From Weeksella virosa DSM 16922 (GTDB lineage: Bacteria > Bacteroidota > Bacteroidia > Flavobacteriales > Weeksellaceae): DNA of 64,000 nt. The translations under genes and the position numbers were made by a program. Positions within the stretch are counted from its first letter, which is position 1. Every line of letters starts with the position of its first letter. Positions 18,581 through 26,594 of the stretch are shown here, piece after piece. A model generated the notes under the pieces. That model saw nothing but the letters and a program-made list of their open reading frames with translations. It did no database searches and was not told the origin of the DNA. Location: the NCBI RefSeq assembly GCF_000189415.1, contig NC_015144.1, positions 1,846,001 to 1,910,000 of the forward strand, in the 5' to 3' direction.

Positions 18581-19132
18581 TTATTTATCTAAGGCTAAAA
18601 CAACACGATAATTTTCCTCCAAAAAAGTTAAATCACTCAAATCCTTATGTTTGAAAGCTTTACTATCTTTTAATAAAGAATTTCGGTTTTCTATTCTCTG
18701 TATTGCACTATAAAATCGACGAACTTCTTCTTTATTACACAGCATCAATTTCGTAACCGTAACATTTTCACCTGCTTCGTTCTTAGAAATCATTGTAAAA
18801 TAACTCGAATTACAATGCTTGATTTCTCCTGTTTGGATATTCTAACTTTCTACGCGAATACCAACCACAACAGATGTTTTACCGACATAGTTAACCGAAG
18901 CCTTCATTGTTAATAGATTACCAACTTCTACTGGATTTAGAAAATCTACTCGGTCTGTTGAAGCCGTTACACAATAGGTTTCGGTAAATTTAGACGCACA
19001 GGCAAATGCAATTTGGTCTAGCAATGATAAGATGTATCCGCCATGTATCTTTCCTCTAAAATTAGTATATGATGGTAAGATAAGTTGTGTCATCGTTACC
19101 TTAGAACTACTCACTGTTTTTATTTTATTCAT
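18581..19132 (-). pseudogene. acyl-CoA thioesterase (hotdog fold) interrupted by an in-frame TAG
   Basis: Two open segments in the same frame are split by a single TAG at 18842-18844. The upstream part (96 residues from ATG 19132) has the hotdog thioesterase signature GKIHGGYILSLLDQIAFAC and ends VGIRVES. Directly after the stop the frame continues NIQTGEIKHCNSSYFTM, the usual next stretch of the family, and runs 87 residues to a TAA at 18581-18583. Relatives usually have Glu at or next to this point, so one base change from GAG would explain the amber codon. The whole would be about 183 residues, a normal length. The ATG overlaps the GH3 stop as ATGA, so the operon arrangement is intact. It is a recent pseudogene, a readthrough case or a sequencing error. 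Confidence 0.85.
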
Positions 19133-20631
19133 AAGGTTTCGATTAAGTTTAATTGATAAAATTTATCTGCAATCAAGCGATCATTGGCTAAGCGCGGAAC
19201 TTTATTTTGTCCGCCCAACTTTCCCAAAGACTTCATATAATTCTGAAATCCATGCTTTTTTACCAAAGAAATTTTCAATGGTCGTAAAACATTTCCGTTA
19301 ATCAAATCTTGATAATAAACATTTAATAGACACATTTGTCTGTCCAGTTCTTTTTCGAATTCTTCTATACATGTAGGGTTTTCGCCAAATTCGATCAACC
19401 ATTCATGGTAAGGTAAGCCAACGTTCGGGTTTACCTGTGGTGCTACACTAAACTCTATAATCGATGCAGGAAACTTTTGTAAAGTAGCTTGCAATGCGGT
19501 TTCTACCTCGTGGGCTATTACATGCTCACCAAAGGCAGAAGTAAAATGTTTTATTCGTCCGCTCACAATTATTTTATAAGGTTTGATAGAAGTAAAACGA
19601 ACCGTGTCTCCAATATTATACGCCCACAAACCTGCTGTGCTACTCAAAATCAAAACATAATCTTTTTTCAGCTCTACAGATTCTAAAGAGATTCTAGTAG
19701 GATTATCTTGATGAAATTCTTCAGCAGGAATAAATTCATAAAAAATTCCATTGTCTAATAGCAATAATAATTCTTCTGATTTTTGTGAGTCTTGATACGC
19801 AAAAAAACCTTCAGAAGCAGGATAAGTTTGTATACATGGTAAAGATTTCCCGAGCAAAGCATTCATTTTATCGCGGTAGGGATCATAATTTACACCACCG
19901 GTTACCAGGAGCTGTAGATGCGGGAAAAGTTCCTTTACAGTTTTAGAGTCTGTTTGTTGCAAAAGCTTTTCGAAATACATAATCATCCATGGCGGAATTC
20001 CACTAATCAATGTCATGTTTTCATGTTGCGTTTCGTCAACAATAGCATCAACTTTTTCTTCCCAATCCTCTATACAATTGGTATCCCAAGATGGCATGCG
20101 GTTTTTTTGTAGATAATCAGGAACAAAATGAGCTACAATACCCGAAAGACGTCCTGTCTGAATCCCATTTTTTTTTGTCAATTCTGGGTTTCCTTGTAAA
20201 AAAATCATTTTTCCGTTTAAGAAACTCGCATTGCCAGACTCGTAAATATAAGCCAATAAAGCATTACGAGCAGATTTTATATGAGTAGGAATAGATTCTT
20301 TGGTCAACGGGATAGCTTTTGCGCCCGAAGTTGTACCCGAAGTTTTTGCTAAATATAGCGGTTTACCTGGCCAAGTTACGTTTTCTTCACCATCGATAAT
20401 CGCATCAAAATAATTTTTTAAACCCTCATAATCACGTACCGGCACTCTTGCTTTGAAATCCTCGTACGATTGGATTGAAGCAAAATCATGATCTTTACCA
20501 AATCGAGTATTCTGGGCAGTTTTAAGCAAATAATGAAATGTTTTATCTTGCGTTTCTATCGGATGATTAATCCATTTCTGATTTTGATAGTGAACGTATT
20601 TTGCAAAAATTTTTGCTAAGAATGCCTTCAT
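19129..20631 (-). CDS. GH3 family acyl-adenylating protein
   Basis: A 500-residue member of the GH3 superfamily, related to plant auxin-responsive acyl acid-amido synthetases. The ATP/AMP-binding signature TSGTTSGAKAIPLT lies at about residues 94-107, with a later LLVTGG and YPASEGFFAYQ as in adenylate-forming enzymes. The bacterial members are widespread in Bacteroidota, but their substrate is unknown. It is translationally coupled on both sides: its start overlaps the M23 peptidase stop (ATGA at 20628-20631) and its stop overlaps the thioesterase start. Confidence 0.88.
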   Translation of the reverse strand: MKAFLAKIFAKYVHYQNQKWINHPIETQDKTFHYLLKTAQNTRFGKDHDFASIQSYEDFKARVPVRDYEGLKNYFDAIIDGEENVTWPGKPLYLAKTSGTTSGAKAIPLTKESIPTHIKSARNALLAYIYESGNASFLNGKMIFLQGNPELTKKNGIQTGRLSGIVAHFVPDYLQKNRMPSWDTNCIEDWEEKVDAIVDETQHENMTLISGIPPWMIMYFEKLLQQTDSKTVKELFPHLQLLVTGGVNYDPYRDKMNALLGKSLPCIQTYPASEGFFAYQDSQKSEELLLLLDNGIFYEFIPAEEFHQDNPTRISLESVELKKDYVLILSSTAGLWAYNIGDTVRFTSIKPYKIIVSGRIKHFTSAFGEHVIAHEVETALQATLQKFPASIIEFSVAPQVNPNVGLPYHEWLIEFGENPTCIEEFEKELDRQMCLLNVYYQDLINGNVLRPLKISLVKKHGFQNYMKSLGKLGGQNKVPRLANDRLIADKFYQLNLIETL

Positions 20632-21410
20632 GTGTTCGTCGACTTTTTAAAGTTGATATATAGTTCGGGATTAACAGCTTTCCCATTATGCCAAATCTCT
20701 AAATGTAAATGTGGACCGGTCGTAAATTCGCCAGTATTACCTACAGAACTAATCGTTTCGCCTTGTGTAACTTTGTCACCGATTTTTTTATACACATCTA
20801 GATTGTGCTTGTAAATTGACAAAAAATCATTGGTATGATCTACTACAATCACAAAACCTGTTTCGGGAGTCCAATCGGTGAAAATAACATATCCGTCTGC
20901 AATTGCTTTTACAAGATCACCAGTTCTAGAAACCAAATCCAAAGCCAAATGTTTTTCATCTGCGTTGTAGGTATTGCTTATATAACCATCGAGAGGTGAA
21001 ATGAATATCGGTTTTTTCTTTATATTTTCTGCCGAAATATTTTCATTTTCTTTCTTTATATCTAAAATAATTGGTAGAATAGGAGTTTGTTTAAAAGGTT
21101 GAATATTAGAATAATAAGTTTTTTGAGCCAATAAATCTCGGTTGTATAATTCGAGATTTTTAACGGTTTTTTCGATAGATTTTATTTTCTTGTTTTGGTT
21201 ATTGATTATCGAATCTTGTTGATCGAGTAGAGCATTTTTAGAATGAATTTTTTGCAGATAAGTGAAATTGTAGTAAAGAGAAAACAACAATCCTAACAAC
21301 AACAAAACCAATGACCAATAGAACCTACGAATGATTCTTGGTGATTTATTTGCTATTGTAGTTGATTTGTAATGAGTTACGTTTGTTGTGTATTTTTGTT
21401 TATCGGTCAT
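20628..21410 (-). CDS. membrane-anchored M23 (LytM) peptidoglycan endopeptidase
   Basis: A 260-residue protein with one N-terminal membrane segment (about residues 30-47), a coiled-coil stretch (about 50-90) and a C-terminal LytM domain. Zinc ligands are visible as HLALD in the first motif and GPHLHLEIW in the second, so it should be active. M23 enzymes cut peptide cross-links in peptidoglycan. It is the first gene of an operon with the GH3 protein and the broken thioesterase, and is divergent from sprE with about 100 bases between the starts. Confidence 0.92.
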   Translation of the reverse strand: MTDKQKYTTNVTHYKSTTIANKSPRIIRRFYWSLVLLLLGLLFSLYYNFTYLQKIHSKNALLDQQDSIINNQNKKIKSIEKTVKNLELYNRDLLAQKTYYSNIQPFKQTPILPIILDIKKENENISAENIKKKPIFISPLDGYISNTYNADEKHLALDLVSRTGDLVKAIADGYVIFTDWTPETGFVIVVDHTNDFLSIYKHNLDVYKKIGDKVTQGETISSVGNTGEFTTGPHLHLEIWHNGKAVNPELYINFKKSTNT

Positions 21411-21489
21411 AGATTCTTATACAAATATCATAAATGTTTGTCGAAATAAATACTTCAGACAAGATTTTTTCAATTCTATCGTTTTTTAG

Positions 21490-21497
21490 TAGATTTG
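21490..21497 (+). promoter_or_regulatory. -7 box for sprE
   Basis: TAGATTTG matches TAnnTTTG and lies 14 bases before the chosen ATG at 21512. It falls inside the longer reading frame, which supports the downstream start. Confidence 0.45.
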
Positions 21498-21511
21498 CTT
21501 TTATTGGTCGT

Positions 21512-23911
21512 ATGAAAAAAATTATACTAAGTTTATCTGTGGTGCTCAGTTTGGGAAGTTGTTCTACCCAAAAAAACACCTTTCAGAACAGAACTTATCA
21601 TAAAACAACTGCTTGGTTCAATGCACTTTACAATGCAGAGCAAGAATTGGATAAAGTAAAAGAAGAACAACTTAACGAATATCAGTACAATTGGGGGGAG
21701 ATTTTACCCGTAGATCCTGTTAATGAAATTAGGTACACAAAATCTCAGGCTCCCAATATCAATCAAATTAGTCGTCCTGGGCAAAAAGAAAAATTTGTAA
21801 CGCCTACAGGTTTGGATGCAGTAGAAACAAAAGCCCAACGAGTTATCGAAAAACATTCGATGTATATAGACGGTAAAGAAGAAAATCAATTGATCGGTAG
21901 AGCCTATTTATTGATGGGGAAAGCGAGATATTATAAGAAAGAATATTTCGATGCGTTGGATGCTTTAAACTTCATCAAATCGCAATTACCAAACTCTAAA
22001 TATGCAGAAGAAGCACAAATTTTTATAACACTTTCCGAACTGAAAGGAGGTAATTTTTACGATGGCCGAGAAAAGCTAGCCGAGATGTATGAGCAAGGTA
22101 TGAGCAAAAGAAACTTGCAATTAGAAGTAGCAAAAAACTTTGGACAATACCTCATAGATACACAAAAATATGAACTAGCAACTGAAGTTTTGACGCATGC
22201 TGAATCTTTATCGAAAAATAAAACAGAGCGTGCAAGACTAAATTTTATATTAGGACAACTGTACGCAAAGTTAGATGATCGACAAGAACAATCAGAAGCC
22301 CATTTTACAAAGGCATATGAGCTAAAACCTGGTTACGATATGGAGGTGAAGGCACAAATTGCCATGGCCATAAACTTCCAAAAAGAAAAAAACGATTACG
22401 AAACATATAAAAATCATTTAGAATCGATTTCTAGTAAAGGCGTTTATAAAAAACGAAAAAATGAGTTAGATTATGCCATTGGTAAATTAGCAATTCTAGC
22501 AGGAAATCTTACCGATGCAGAAACCTACCTGAAAAGTAGTCTGAAAGAAAAAGAAATTTCCGATCCATATATCCGTGGAAAGGCCTACGAAGCTTATGCA
22601 GACTTAGAATTTGATCGCGGAAATTACTTATATGCAACTGTTTATTATGATAGTGCGGTGACAGCAATTACACACGAAAAAGAAATCAATAGAATAAATC
22701 TTCGTAATGATGCATTGAAGAAGTTGATGGAAAAGCATTATTTGGTACAGAAAAATGATAGCATTTTACGAATTGCTCAAATGTCGAAAACTGAGCAAGA
22801 AAAATATTTTCAGAACTATATCGATACCTTGAAAATAAAAGAAGAGCGTCAACGAATAGAAGAAGAAAAGCAAATGGCTTTGGCTAATTCTTCGCCATCG
22901 GTCGATTTTCAGTTAGGAGGAACTATAAAAAACTTTAACTCTACTAGTAGCGGTGGAAGTAAATTTTATTTCTACAATCAAGGACTGAAAAGTGATGGCG
23001 TTTTAGAATTTCAGCGAGTATGGGGAAATCAATCCCTACGTGATAATTGGCGTTTTTCTACCGGAGGAACATCTGCTCTAGAAAAAAGAGAACTAGAATT
23101 AACCGGAAAACTGGAAGAAGGAAATCCGCGTAGATTTGATTTGGATTTCTATCTTGAGAAAATCCCGACTCAACCCAAAGTGATCCAGAACCTGAAAATC
23201 GAAAGAGACACCACCGAACTTTCATTAGGTATAGGTTATTATGATCAATTCTCCAACGAGCGATTGGCGATTTCTACCTTAGAGCATCTGATAAGTACAC
23301 CACCCAAAAATATCGATATCAAAGCCAATGCAATTTATCAGATGTACAGAATTACCAAAGCAGAAAACGATCCTTCTATGGAGAAGTATAAAAATCAAAT
23401 CTTGACCGAATTTCCTAATACTTTGTATGCAGGCTATATCAATAACCCAATGGAGGATTATCTTACTCCCGAAACCAAAGAAGCTTTAGCAGACTATGAA
23501 GCTGCTTACTCTCTCTATAAAGAAGGGAAGTATGAGGATACTAAAACAAAAGTAAGACAAGCAATAGAGCAATATCCTACCCAAACGTTGATTGCGAAGT
23601 TTGCATTATTAAACGCTTTTGCAGTTGGTAAAACCGAATCTCTAGAACAGTTTAGAGGCGCACTCGAAGTAATAACGATAGCGTATGATGGTACGCAAGA
23701 GGCAAAAAAAGCCAAAGAATTATTGAAGAAATTAGATGCTACTAAAAATAAAACAAACGCTGCTGAAGAAACTAAAAAAGAGGTAGATCGAGCAGCCGAT
23801 GTTTTGATGCCAACAGAAAAAAAAGAGTCTACGACACCCCAAAGAAATAGGACAGGAATTACTGGTCCTGGATCTATAGATGAGGAAGATACGAAGCCAG
23901 TAGTAAAATAA
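21512..23911 (+). CDS. sprE: T9SS-associated TPR lipoprotein SprE/PorW-like
   Basis: A lipoprotein of 799 residues. I start it at ATG 21512 because this gives a clean lipoprotein signal (MKKIILSLSV, lipobox LGSC); the frame is open back to 21434, but the extra residues break the signal. The N-terminal region (KTTAWFNALYNAEQELDK, then WGEILPVDP) matches the SprE/PorW family, outer-membrane lipoproteins needed for type IX secretion and gliding. The rest is a long run of TPR-like helices (YYKKEYFDALDALNFI, YGAYADLEFDRG-type units) ending in a low-complexity Lys/Glu/Thr tail. The family call rests on the N-terminal motif and the architecture. A strong terminator follows. Confidence 0.85.
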   Translation: MKKIILSLSVVLSLGSCSTQKNTFQNRTYHKTTAWFNALYNAEQELDKVKEEQLNEYQYNWGEILPVDPVNEIRYTKSQAPNINQISRPGQKEKFVTPTGLDAVETKAQRVIEKHSMYIDGKEENQLIGRAYLLMGKARYYKKEYFDALDALNFIKSQLPNSKYAEEAQIFITLSELKGGNFYDGREKLAEMYEQGMSKRNLQLEVAKNFGQYLIDTQKYELATEVLTHAESLSKNKTERARLNFILGQLYAKLDDRQEQSEAHFTKAYELKPGYDMEVKAQIAMAINFQKEKNDYETYKNHLESISSKGVYKKRKNELDYAIGKLAILAGNLTDAETYLKSSLKEKEISDPYIRGKAYEAYADLEFDRGNYLYATVYYDSAVTAITHEKEINRINLRNDALKKLMEKHYLVQKNDSILRIAQMSKTEQEKYFQNYIDTLKIKEERQRIEEEKQMALANSSPSVDFQLGGTIKNFNSTSSGGSKFYFYNQGLKSDGVLEFQRVWGNQSLRDNWRFSTGGTSALEKRELELTGKLEEGNPRRFDLDFYLEKIPTQPKVIQNLKIERDTTELSLGIGYYDQFSNERLAISTLEHLISTPPKNIDIKANAIYQMYRITKAENDPSMEKYKNQILTEFPNTLYAGYINNPMEDYLTPETKEALADYEAAYSLYKEGKYEDTKTKVRQAIEQYPTQTLIAKFALLNAFAVGKTESLEQFRGALEVITIAYDGTQEAKKAKELLKKLDATKNKTNAAEETKKEVDRAADVLMPTEKKESTTPQRNRTGITGPGSIDEEDTKPVVK

Positions 23912-23935
23912 AATTAAGATACTAAGTTTGTGAAT

Positions 23936-23969
23936 AAAAAAAGCTTCAGAATTATTCTGAAGCTTTTTT
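23936..23969. terminator. bidirectional terminator shared by sprE and the deformylase gene
   Basis: A long perfect inverted repeat AAAAAAGCTTCAGAA/TTCTGAAGCTTTTTT around a 3-base centre. The 3' half lies inside the last codons and stop (23952) of the minus-strand deformylase gene. Confidence 0.92.
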
Positions 23970-24623
23970 GTATAATAAATTTTGTTCGGCTCCTGCTTTT
24001 GTGTAGGTTGTTTTCTCTTGTTCTTGTAGGCGATCAGTAAAGAGAACTCCATTAAGATGATCGACTTCATGCTGTGCTATAACTGCAGTAAAACCTTCGA
24101 TAACTTCATCATGAAATTGTCCATCTAAATCATAAAATTCTATTCGTATTGCATAGCTTCTCACCACATTCCCTATCGTGTCTGGAATCGATAAACAGCC
24201 TTCTCTGCCTTTTTGTAGAAGAGAAGAATACCAAGTGATTTTTGGATTGATGAAAAATTGGAACGGTTGATCTTTCTGATCAAAGCGTTGTATCCATACA
24301 GCATTACGATTGATGCCAATTTGTGGTGCTGCAATGCCAACTCCACGAGTTTCTTCGTCGAGAACTGTGGCTAGCATCCGATCGGCTAATTTTTTCACAG
24401 AAGAATCTGTAGGATCAAGGTCGATGCTTTTAGTACGAAGTATTCTAAAATCGTCTCGACTAGTTGTCAAAAGAACTCTAAATTTATGAAGGTGATTTTT
24501 TTCATTAATCAAGGTTAACTCATTTTTTGTAAAAGGTTTACTTTGGGGCATTGCAGAATTATTTTGTGCAAATAACAAACTTTGTATAAGAAATACGCCC
24601 AAAAAAAGAATATTTTTTGTCAT
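23952..24623 (-). CDS. def: peptide deformylase with an N-terminal export signal
   Basis: A 223-residue protein with all three deformylase motifs: GVGIAAPQ (residues 94-101), EGCLS (C143) and QHEVDH (H185, E186, H189). The metal site is therefore complete. Unusually, the protein begins with a typical Sec signal peptide (MTKNILFLGVFLIQSLLFAQ) and an extra stretch of about 40 residues before the catalytic fold, so it is predicted to leave the cytoplasm, where deformylase normally works on nascent chains. Its start overlaps the DoxX stop (ATGA at 24620-24623). The enzyme call is certain by motifs; the location and role are inference. Confidence 0.92.
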   Translation of the reverse strand: MTKNILFLGVFLIQSLLFAQNNSAMPQSKPFTKNELTLINEKNHLHKFRVLLTTSRDDFRILRTKSIDLDPTDSSVKKLADRMLATVLDEETRGVGIAAPQIGINRNAVWIQRFDQKDQPFQFFINPKITWYSSLLQKGREGCLSIPDTIGNVVRSYAIRIEFYDLDGQFHDEVIEGFTAVIAQHEVDHLNGVLFTDRLQEQEKTTYTKAGAEQNLLYKKASE

Positions 24624-25030
24624 TTTCTGTATATTTTATAATCCAATGAAAATTTACCAGGGCCAGTGATCATCAAAACTATGTAAACTATTAAGTAAAT
24701 AATTGTTAATTCTTTTGTAGCTAAATCATGGTGTAGATGAACCATGAAAATGGCAATAAACATAGTGACAATTAATGGGATAAGAACTGCTCTTGTCCAC
24801 AAACCGAGAATCAATAAAATAGAACAGACCACCTCGGCTAATATAGCTAAGATTATGGATAATTCTGGACCGATACCAAGAGGATCTGGAAATTGTAAGG
24901 GGGCAAGATCAAAAAAGTTGAGCAACTTTGTTACTCCGTGTGTCAACATCAGTAAACTAACAGAAACGCGTAAAAAGAGTAAAGCATAATTGGTTTTGGT
25001 GTCGAGTTTACCGACATGAAATAATTTCAT
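24620..25030 (-). CDS. DoxX-family membrane protein
   Basis: A 136-residue inner-membrane protein with four hydrophobic segments and the DoxX start pattern (LFLRVSVSLLMLTHGVTKL). DoxX-like proteins are linked to quinone or thiol redox processes, but the role of this subgroup is not established. It is the first gene of a two-gene operon with the exported deformylase, coupled by an ATGA overlap. Confidence 0.85.
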   Translation of the reverse strand: MKLFHVGKLDTKTNYALLFLRVSVSLLMLTHGVTKLLNFFDLAPLQFPDPLGIGPELSIILAILAEVVCSILLILGLWTRAVLIPLIVTMFIAIFMVHLHHDLATKELTIIYLIVYIVLMITGPGKFSLDYKIYRK

Positions 25031-25060
25031 TTCTATAAATTTTTTTTAGAAAAACATCAT

Positions 25061-25068
25061 CAAAATTA
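25061..25068 (-). promoter_or_regulatory. -7 box for doxX-def
   Basis: Minus-strand TAATTTTG, a TAnnTTTG match 30 bases before the DoxX ATG. No -33 element was seen. Confidence 0.4.
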
Positions 25069-25136
25069 ATCTTTTTCTTTTAAACTATAAGAACTTGTGT
25101 AAGTTTACGTTCAGATAAAATAGAAAAATAAATAGT

Positions 25137-25952
25137 ATGAAAAATATCATCGGTTTCGTTGCATGTATCTTGCTAGGAGTTGTCAATGCTCAAGAAACGG
25201 ATTGGGTAAGGCAAGATTTACGTGGGCGTGTGAAATCTGTAACAGAAGTAAAAACAAAAGCTATGATACGCGTAAATCATATCGAGAAGTATCAGCAAGA
25301 ATATAATCGAGTGAGTGAGTTTCGGGAAGATGGTTTGTTGCAAGCAGAAAAATTTTTTGATGAAGAAAATCTGCCAACTTATACTGTAAATTATATTTAT
25401 AACGAAACTAATCAATTAATACATAAAGATATCGATTCGTATAATCAGTTTCTGAAAATTGATGAAATTTATACGTATGAGGCTCATCAAACCAAAATAA
25501 CCGTCACAGAAAATGAGGTGGCTGTGCAAGAAAGAATTCAAGAGTTTGATGCTTATAAGAATCTGCTAAGCGAAAAAATGCGAAGCTTAGAGGAAGAAGG
25601 AATCTTTGTAAACGAAGAAAATAAATACAACGAACAAAATCAACTCACCAGTAAGCGAGTAAACTATGATCAGGGAGAATACGAAATACGTTACTCGTAT
25701 AATGCAAAGGGTTTACTGACAAAAGAAGAGGTTTTAGTAGATGGAGAGGTATCTACTACAAAAATGCGGCAATATAACGAGCAGAATGATTTGATTGCCG
25801 AAAAACAGTTCGATCAATCGATGAAACTAAATTATAGTGTAGAAATAAAGTATGCGTACGATCAACATAACAACTGGATTACGAGAACACAATACCACCA
25901 TAAATTAGACGCACCGATTAGCAATACAACTCGTCAGATTGTTTATTATTAA
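25137..25952 (+). CDS. exported protein with degenerate YD/RHS-like repeats
   Basis: A 271-residue protein with a signal peptide (cleavage probably after VVNAQ). The body consists of short repeats of the type YNEQNQLTSKRVNYDQGEY, YNAKGLLTKEEVLVDGE and YNEQNDLIAEKQF, each with an aromatic-Asn pair and a following beta-strand, like short RHS/YD repeats in other Bacteroidota exported proteins. This suggests an extended beta structure. No catalytic motif is visible, and I do not know its function. It stands alone on the plus strand. Confidence 0.75.
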   Translation: MKNIIGFVACILLGVVNAQETDWVRQDLRGRVKSVTEVKTKAMIRVNHIEKYQQEYNRVSEFREDGLLQAEKFFDEENLPTYTVNYIYNETNQLIHKDIDSYNQFLKIDEIYTYEAHQTKITVTENEVAVQERIQEFDAYKNLLSEKMRSLEEEGIFVNEENKYNEQNQLTSKRVNYDQGEYEIRYSYNAKGLLTKEEVLVDGEVSTTKMRQYNEQNDLIAEKQFDQSMKLNYSVEIKYAYDQHNNWITRTQYHHKLDAPISNTTRQIVYY

Positions 25953-26067
25953 TCTAAACTGATTAAATTCTTTCGTAAAATATCTTAAAACCAAAAAAAA
26001 ATAGACAAATCAAGTAGTGTGGCAAAATGTTTGTTTAATGATAAATAGAACTTTAAAAAAAAAGAAT

Positions 26068-26445
26068 ATGAAAAATGTATTAAAATTTTTAGGTATTTTC
26101 ATTTTTACCTTATTTATCGTTACTGCTTGTTCGGATGATGATGACCCAGCTGACAATGATATTTTCGCTGGAACGTACAAAGGAAAAGTTACGTATATAA
26201 GCAAAGGAGAAACTATAACAAAAGATGATGGTTCTGTATTTGTAACCAAATTAAGTGGAGATACTTACAACTTTAAATTCTCTGATAAAATCCCAAGCTT
26301 AAACGGAATTAAAATGAAAAAAGGAGAAAACAATACTTTGATTTTAGAAGATGGGGCATTGGGAGCAATATCTATCTCGGCAGGTAAATTAAACATCAAT
26401 TATACAAAAGATGGGCAATATTGGTCTGCTAATGCAACCCGATAA
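26068..26445 (+). CDS. small lipoprotein with acidic surface-export signal
   Basis: A 125-residue lipoprotein. I start it at ATG 26068, giving MKNVLKFLGI and the lipobox VTAC; the frame opens 51 bases earlier but without a usable signal. The lipidated cysteine is followed by SDDDDPADND, which resembles the acidic lipoprotein export signal that sends Bacteroidota lipoproteins to the cell surface. The rest is a small beta-rich domain (FAGTYKGKVTYISKG) similar to lipocalin-like or DUF-type lipoproteins; I do not recognise it. A terminator follows at 26484. Confidence 0.78.
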   Translation: MKNVLKFLGIFIFTLFIVTACSDDDDPADNDIFAGTYKGKVTYISKGETITKDDGSVFVTKLSGDTYNFKFSDKIPSLNGIKMKKGENNTLILEDGALGAISISAGKLNINYTKDGQYWSANATR

Positions 26446-26483
26446 TTGAAGATATGTTTTTTAGAAATAAAATAGAAATAAAG

Positions 26484-26517
26484 AAACCTTCTGCTTCTTG
26501 TAGGAGGTTTTTTTTTT
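26484..26517 (+). terminator. intrinsic terminator after the small lipoprotein gene
   Basis: A 9-bp stem AAACCTTCT/AGGAGGTTT (one G-T pair) with a 9-base loop, followed by a T-run. Confidence 0.75.
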
Positions 26518-26560
26518 ATGACAAACTATCAATTACAAGTTATGATTCACGACAAATCAT

Positions 26561-26568
26561 TATCTTTG
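26561..26568 (+). promoter_or_regulatory. -7 box for ffh
   Basis: TATCTTTG, an exact TAnnTTTG, 26 bases before the ffh ATG. A weak TTATG lies 16 bases upstream. Confidence 0.5.
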
Positions 26569-26594
26569 TCTAAGCTATTGATAAAAAGTAGAAA

